DNA of 6,914 nt, taken from Xanthobacteraceae bacterium. Its GTDB lineage: Bacteria; Pseudomonadota; Alphaproteobacteria; Rhizobiales; Xanthobacteraceae. Shown here in pieces: positions 6,170 through 6,914 of this stretch (within the stretch, counting starts at the first letter, position 1; each line of letters opens with the position of its first letter). The DNA lies in NCBI GenBank assembly GCA_030037105.1, contig JASHRY010000217.1:1-6914 (forward strand). The letters are read 5' to 3'. The position numbers and the translations under genes are program-made. The notes under the pieces were generated by a model. The model was given only the letters and a program-made list of their open reading frames with translations, was not told where the DNA came from and did no database searches.

Positions 6170-6198
6170 ATTAGATACGAGCAGTTGGGTGGGTGCAA
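6170..6198 (-). promoter_or_regulatory. Candidate promoter of ggt, implying a leaderless mRNA
   Basis: Read leftwards, TTGCAC (6198-6193) is followed after exactly 17 bases by TCTAAT (6175-6170), which matches the -10 consensus at 5 of 6 positions; the -35 matches at 3 of 6. Transcription would begin around 6165-6162, at or within a few bases of the ATG at 6162, where no Shine-Dalgarno exists. Upstream, GGACGTCC (6208-6215) is a perfect 8-bp palindrome that could be an operator; this is a guess. The rest of the 94-base stretch 6163-6256 shows no gene. Confidence 0.45.
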
Positions 6199-6256
6199 AT
6201 TGTGATCGGACGTCCGGAGGACGCTTTTCTTATTGCACGAGCGGCAAGCAGCGAGA

Positions 6257-6298
6257 CTAGAGCGCAATCCGATGCAATGTGATCGGATTGCGCTCTAG
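6257..6298. repeat. 42-bp palindrome with CTAG ends, MITE-like / IS630-related
   Basis: CTAGAGCGCAATCCGAT (6257-6273) and its exact reverse complement (6282-6298) flank an 8-base spacer, GCAATGTG. A perfect 17-bp palindrome is far beyond chance. Both ends are CTAG, the preferred target of IS630, which duplicates the central TA. On that model the element itself is 6260-6295, flanked by TA at 6258-6259 and 6296-6297. Short palindromes starting CTAGAGC are, to my recollection, dispersed in Hyphomicrobiales genomes. It overlaps the stop codon of the thioesterase gene (TAG, 6297-6295). As RNA it would be a very stable hairpin at the 3' end of that message, though no T-tract follows. It may protect the transcript or reduce read-through into ggt. 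Confidence 0.93.
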
Positions 6299-6699
6299 CC
6301 CTTCTCCGCCGGGATGACGATCTGTGTCTGTGTCACCAGTGCGCATAGCTTGCCGTCGTTGCGCGTGATCTTCGTCTGCCACACCATCGTGGTGCGGCCG
6401 CGATGCAGCGGCGTGCATTCGGCGTGCGCCGTGTCGCCGACGGGAATGGAAGCGAAGAAGTTGGTCTTGCTCTCGATCGTCGCCGTGCGCGCGCCGGCCG
6501 GCAGATTCACCACCGTCGCGGCGCCGCCCAAATTGTCGGCGAGCGCCATGATGGCGCCGCCGTGCAGGATGGCGGGCACGGTCGTCAGTTCGGCGCGAAC
6601 GACCATCTCCGCCGCGACGCGTTCCGGCGAAATGTGCGTGAACGTCATGCCCATGAATTCGGCGAACGGCGTCGGCGGCAATGCGGCGGCACGGCTCAT
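6295..6699 (-). CDS. PaaI-family hotdog-fold thioesterase
   Basis: 134-residue cytoplasmic protein predicted to hydrolyse acyl-CoA (often aryl or aromatic-acid CoA) thioesters. The hotdog signature VPAILHGGAIMALADNLGG (41-59) contains H46-G47-G48 and D55, in the place of the family's catalytic acidic residue on the central helix. TIESKTNFFASIPVGD (74-89) and the final strands fit the PaaI/YbgC-like thioesterase domain, and the length is complete. The ATG at 6699 has GAGGA 7-8 bases upstream. The stop codon is inside the 42-bp palindrome, and only 20 bases separate the start codon from the CTAG end of an IS630 element, so the original promoter has probably been displaced. Paralogues act in phenylacetate breakdown, menaquinone and enterobactin proofreading; nothing nearby chooses between them. 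Confidence 0.9.
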   Translation of the reverse strand: MSRAAALPPTPFAEFMGMTFTHISPERVAAEMVVRAELTTVPAILHGGAIMALADNLGGAATVVNLPAGARTATIESKTNFFASIPVGDTAHAECTPLHRGRTTMVWQTKITRNDGKLCALVTQTQIVIPAEKG

Positions 6700-6720
6700 G
6701 ATATTTTCCTCGCTCGCCGC

Positions 6721-6914
6721 TAGAGCAGATTCCGGTTGATTTCACGCATAGCCTGCATGCCTGAAATAGTTTGAAGCTTCGCGAGCCGTGAGCGTCGCTG
6801 CGAATCGGCCGATGCGGCGGCGGAGGCGCGGAATGGTCCGCTCGGCGGCCTTGCGCAGATCGGCCTTGAGCTTGCTGAACGGCATCTCGATCGGGTTCAG
6901 GTCGGGCGAATATT
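6721..6914 (-). mobile_element. IS630-family insertion sequence, one end, continues beyond window
   Basis: The 3' end of an IS630-type transposase gene is followed after 20 bases by TAGAGCAGATTCCGGTTGAT (6721-6740), read here as the terminal inverted repeat. The TA at 6721-6722, in a CTAG context (6720-6723), fits the TA duplication of this family. Short arms ATTTCA (6739-6744) and TGAAAT (6762-6767) form a small inverted repeat over the transposase stop. The other end and the matching inverted repeat lie outside, so whether the element is intact is unknown. Confidence 0.8.
6742..6914 (-). CDS. IS630-family DDE transposase, C-terminal part, 5' end outside window
   Basis: Reading leftwards from base 6912 the frame gives 56 residues and a TGA stop at 6744-6742; it is open to the window edge. 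YSPDLNPIEMPFSKLKADLR at its start is the hallmark of IS630/Tc1-mariner transposases, the glutamate of NPIE being the third residue of the catalytic DDE triad. KAAERT, LTAREASNYF and the ending RHAGYA match the usual C-terminus of this family. The first two catalytic aspartates and the DNA-binding domain are not in the window. No frameshift is seen in the part present. The protein would cut and paste DNA at TA targets. Confidence 0.92.
   Translation of the reverse strand, partial: YSPDLNPIEMPFSKLKADLRKAAERTIPRLRRRIGRFAATLTAREASNYFRHAGYA

Noticed and set aside
6211..6231. Intrinsic terminator on the plus strand (CGTCC-GGA-GGACG then CTTTTCTT)
   Set aside because: The stem is only 5 bp and there is no rightward gene or transcript upstream for it to end.
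6163..6267. N-terminal extension of the gamma-glutamyltransferase by 35 residues
   Set aside because: The extra residues are not conserved-looking, start inside the palindrome, and would bury the clear signal peptide that begins at 6162.

Overview
The window reads as chromosomal DNA of a high-GC alphaproteobacterium, most likely of the order Hyphomicrobiales (Bradyrhizobium / Rhodopseudomonas / Xanthobacteraceae-like). This is inferred from the GC-rich codon use, the look of the encoded proteins, and palindromes beginning CTAGAGC next to an IS630-type transposase. No species can be named from the sequence alone.

Left part (1-2732). The 5' portion of a prolyl-tRNA synthetase-associated editing protein (PrdX/ProX type) runs leftwards off the window. 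Divergent from it lie a complete tRNA-Gly(GCC) with encoded CCA and then a two-gene rightward unit: metY (O-acetylhomoserine sulfhydrylase) followed after 3 bases by an alpha/beta hydrolase of unknown substrate. This unit converges with the leftward genes at about 2733-2774.

Middle part (2775-6162, all leftward). In transcription order these are a periplasmic gamma-glutamyltransferase (575 aa, signal peptide, all key catalytic residues present), a glutathione S-transferase and a CmcJ/NvfI-family putative Fe(II)-dependent oxygenase. The first two both act on glutathione or gamma-glutamyl thiols, so the three may form a functional set. A promoter-like sequence ahead of the gamma-glutamyltransferase predicts a leaderless or nearly leaderless mRNA. 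The 137-base gap between gamma-glutamyltransferase and GST holds an anti-SD-complementary sequence with no start codon at the right distance, and a nested inverted repeat that could fold into a long RNA hairpin.

Right part (6163-6914). A small PaaI-type hotdog thioesterase lies between two mobile-DNA features. At its 3' end a 42-bp near-perfect palindrome (17-bp arms, CTAG at both ends) contains the stop codon. Twenty bases before its start codon is the end of an IS630-family element whose transposase (C-terminal 56 residues visible) runs off the right edge. The two share the CTAGAGC end and a TCCG block, so the palindrome looks like a minimal IS630-related miniature element.

Most of the window is ordinary metabolic genome content. 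I found no convincing new multi-gene system. The observations most worth following are the palindrome/IS630 pair around the thioesterase, the structured gamma-glutamyltransferase-GST spacer, and the gamma-glutamyltransferase/GST/CmcJ-type oxygenase grouping.
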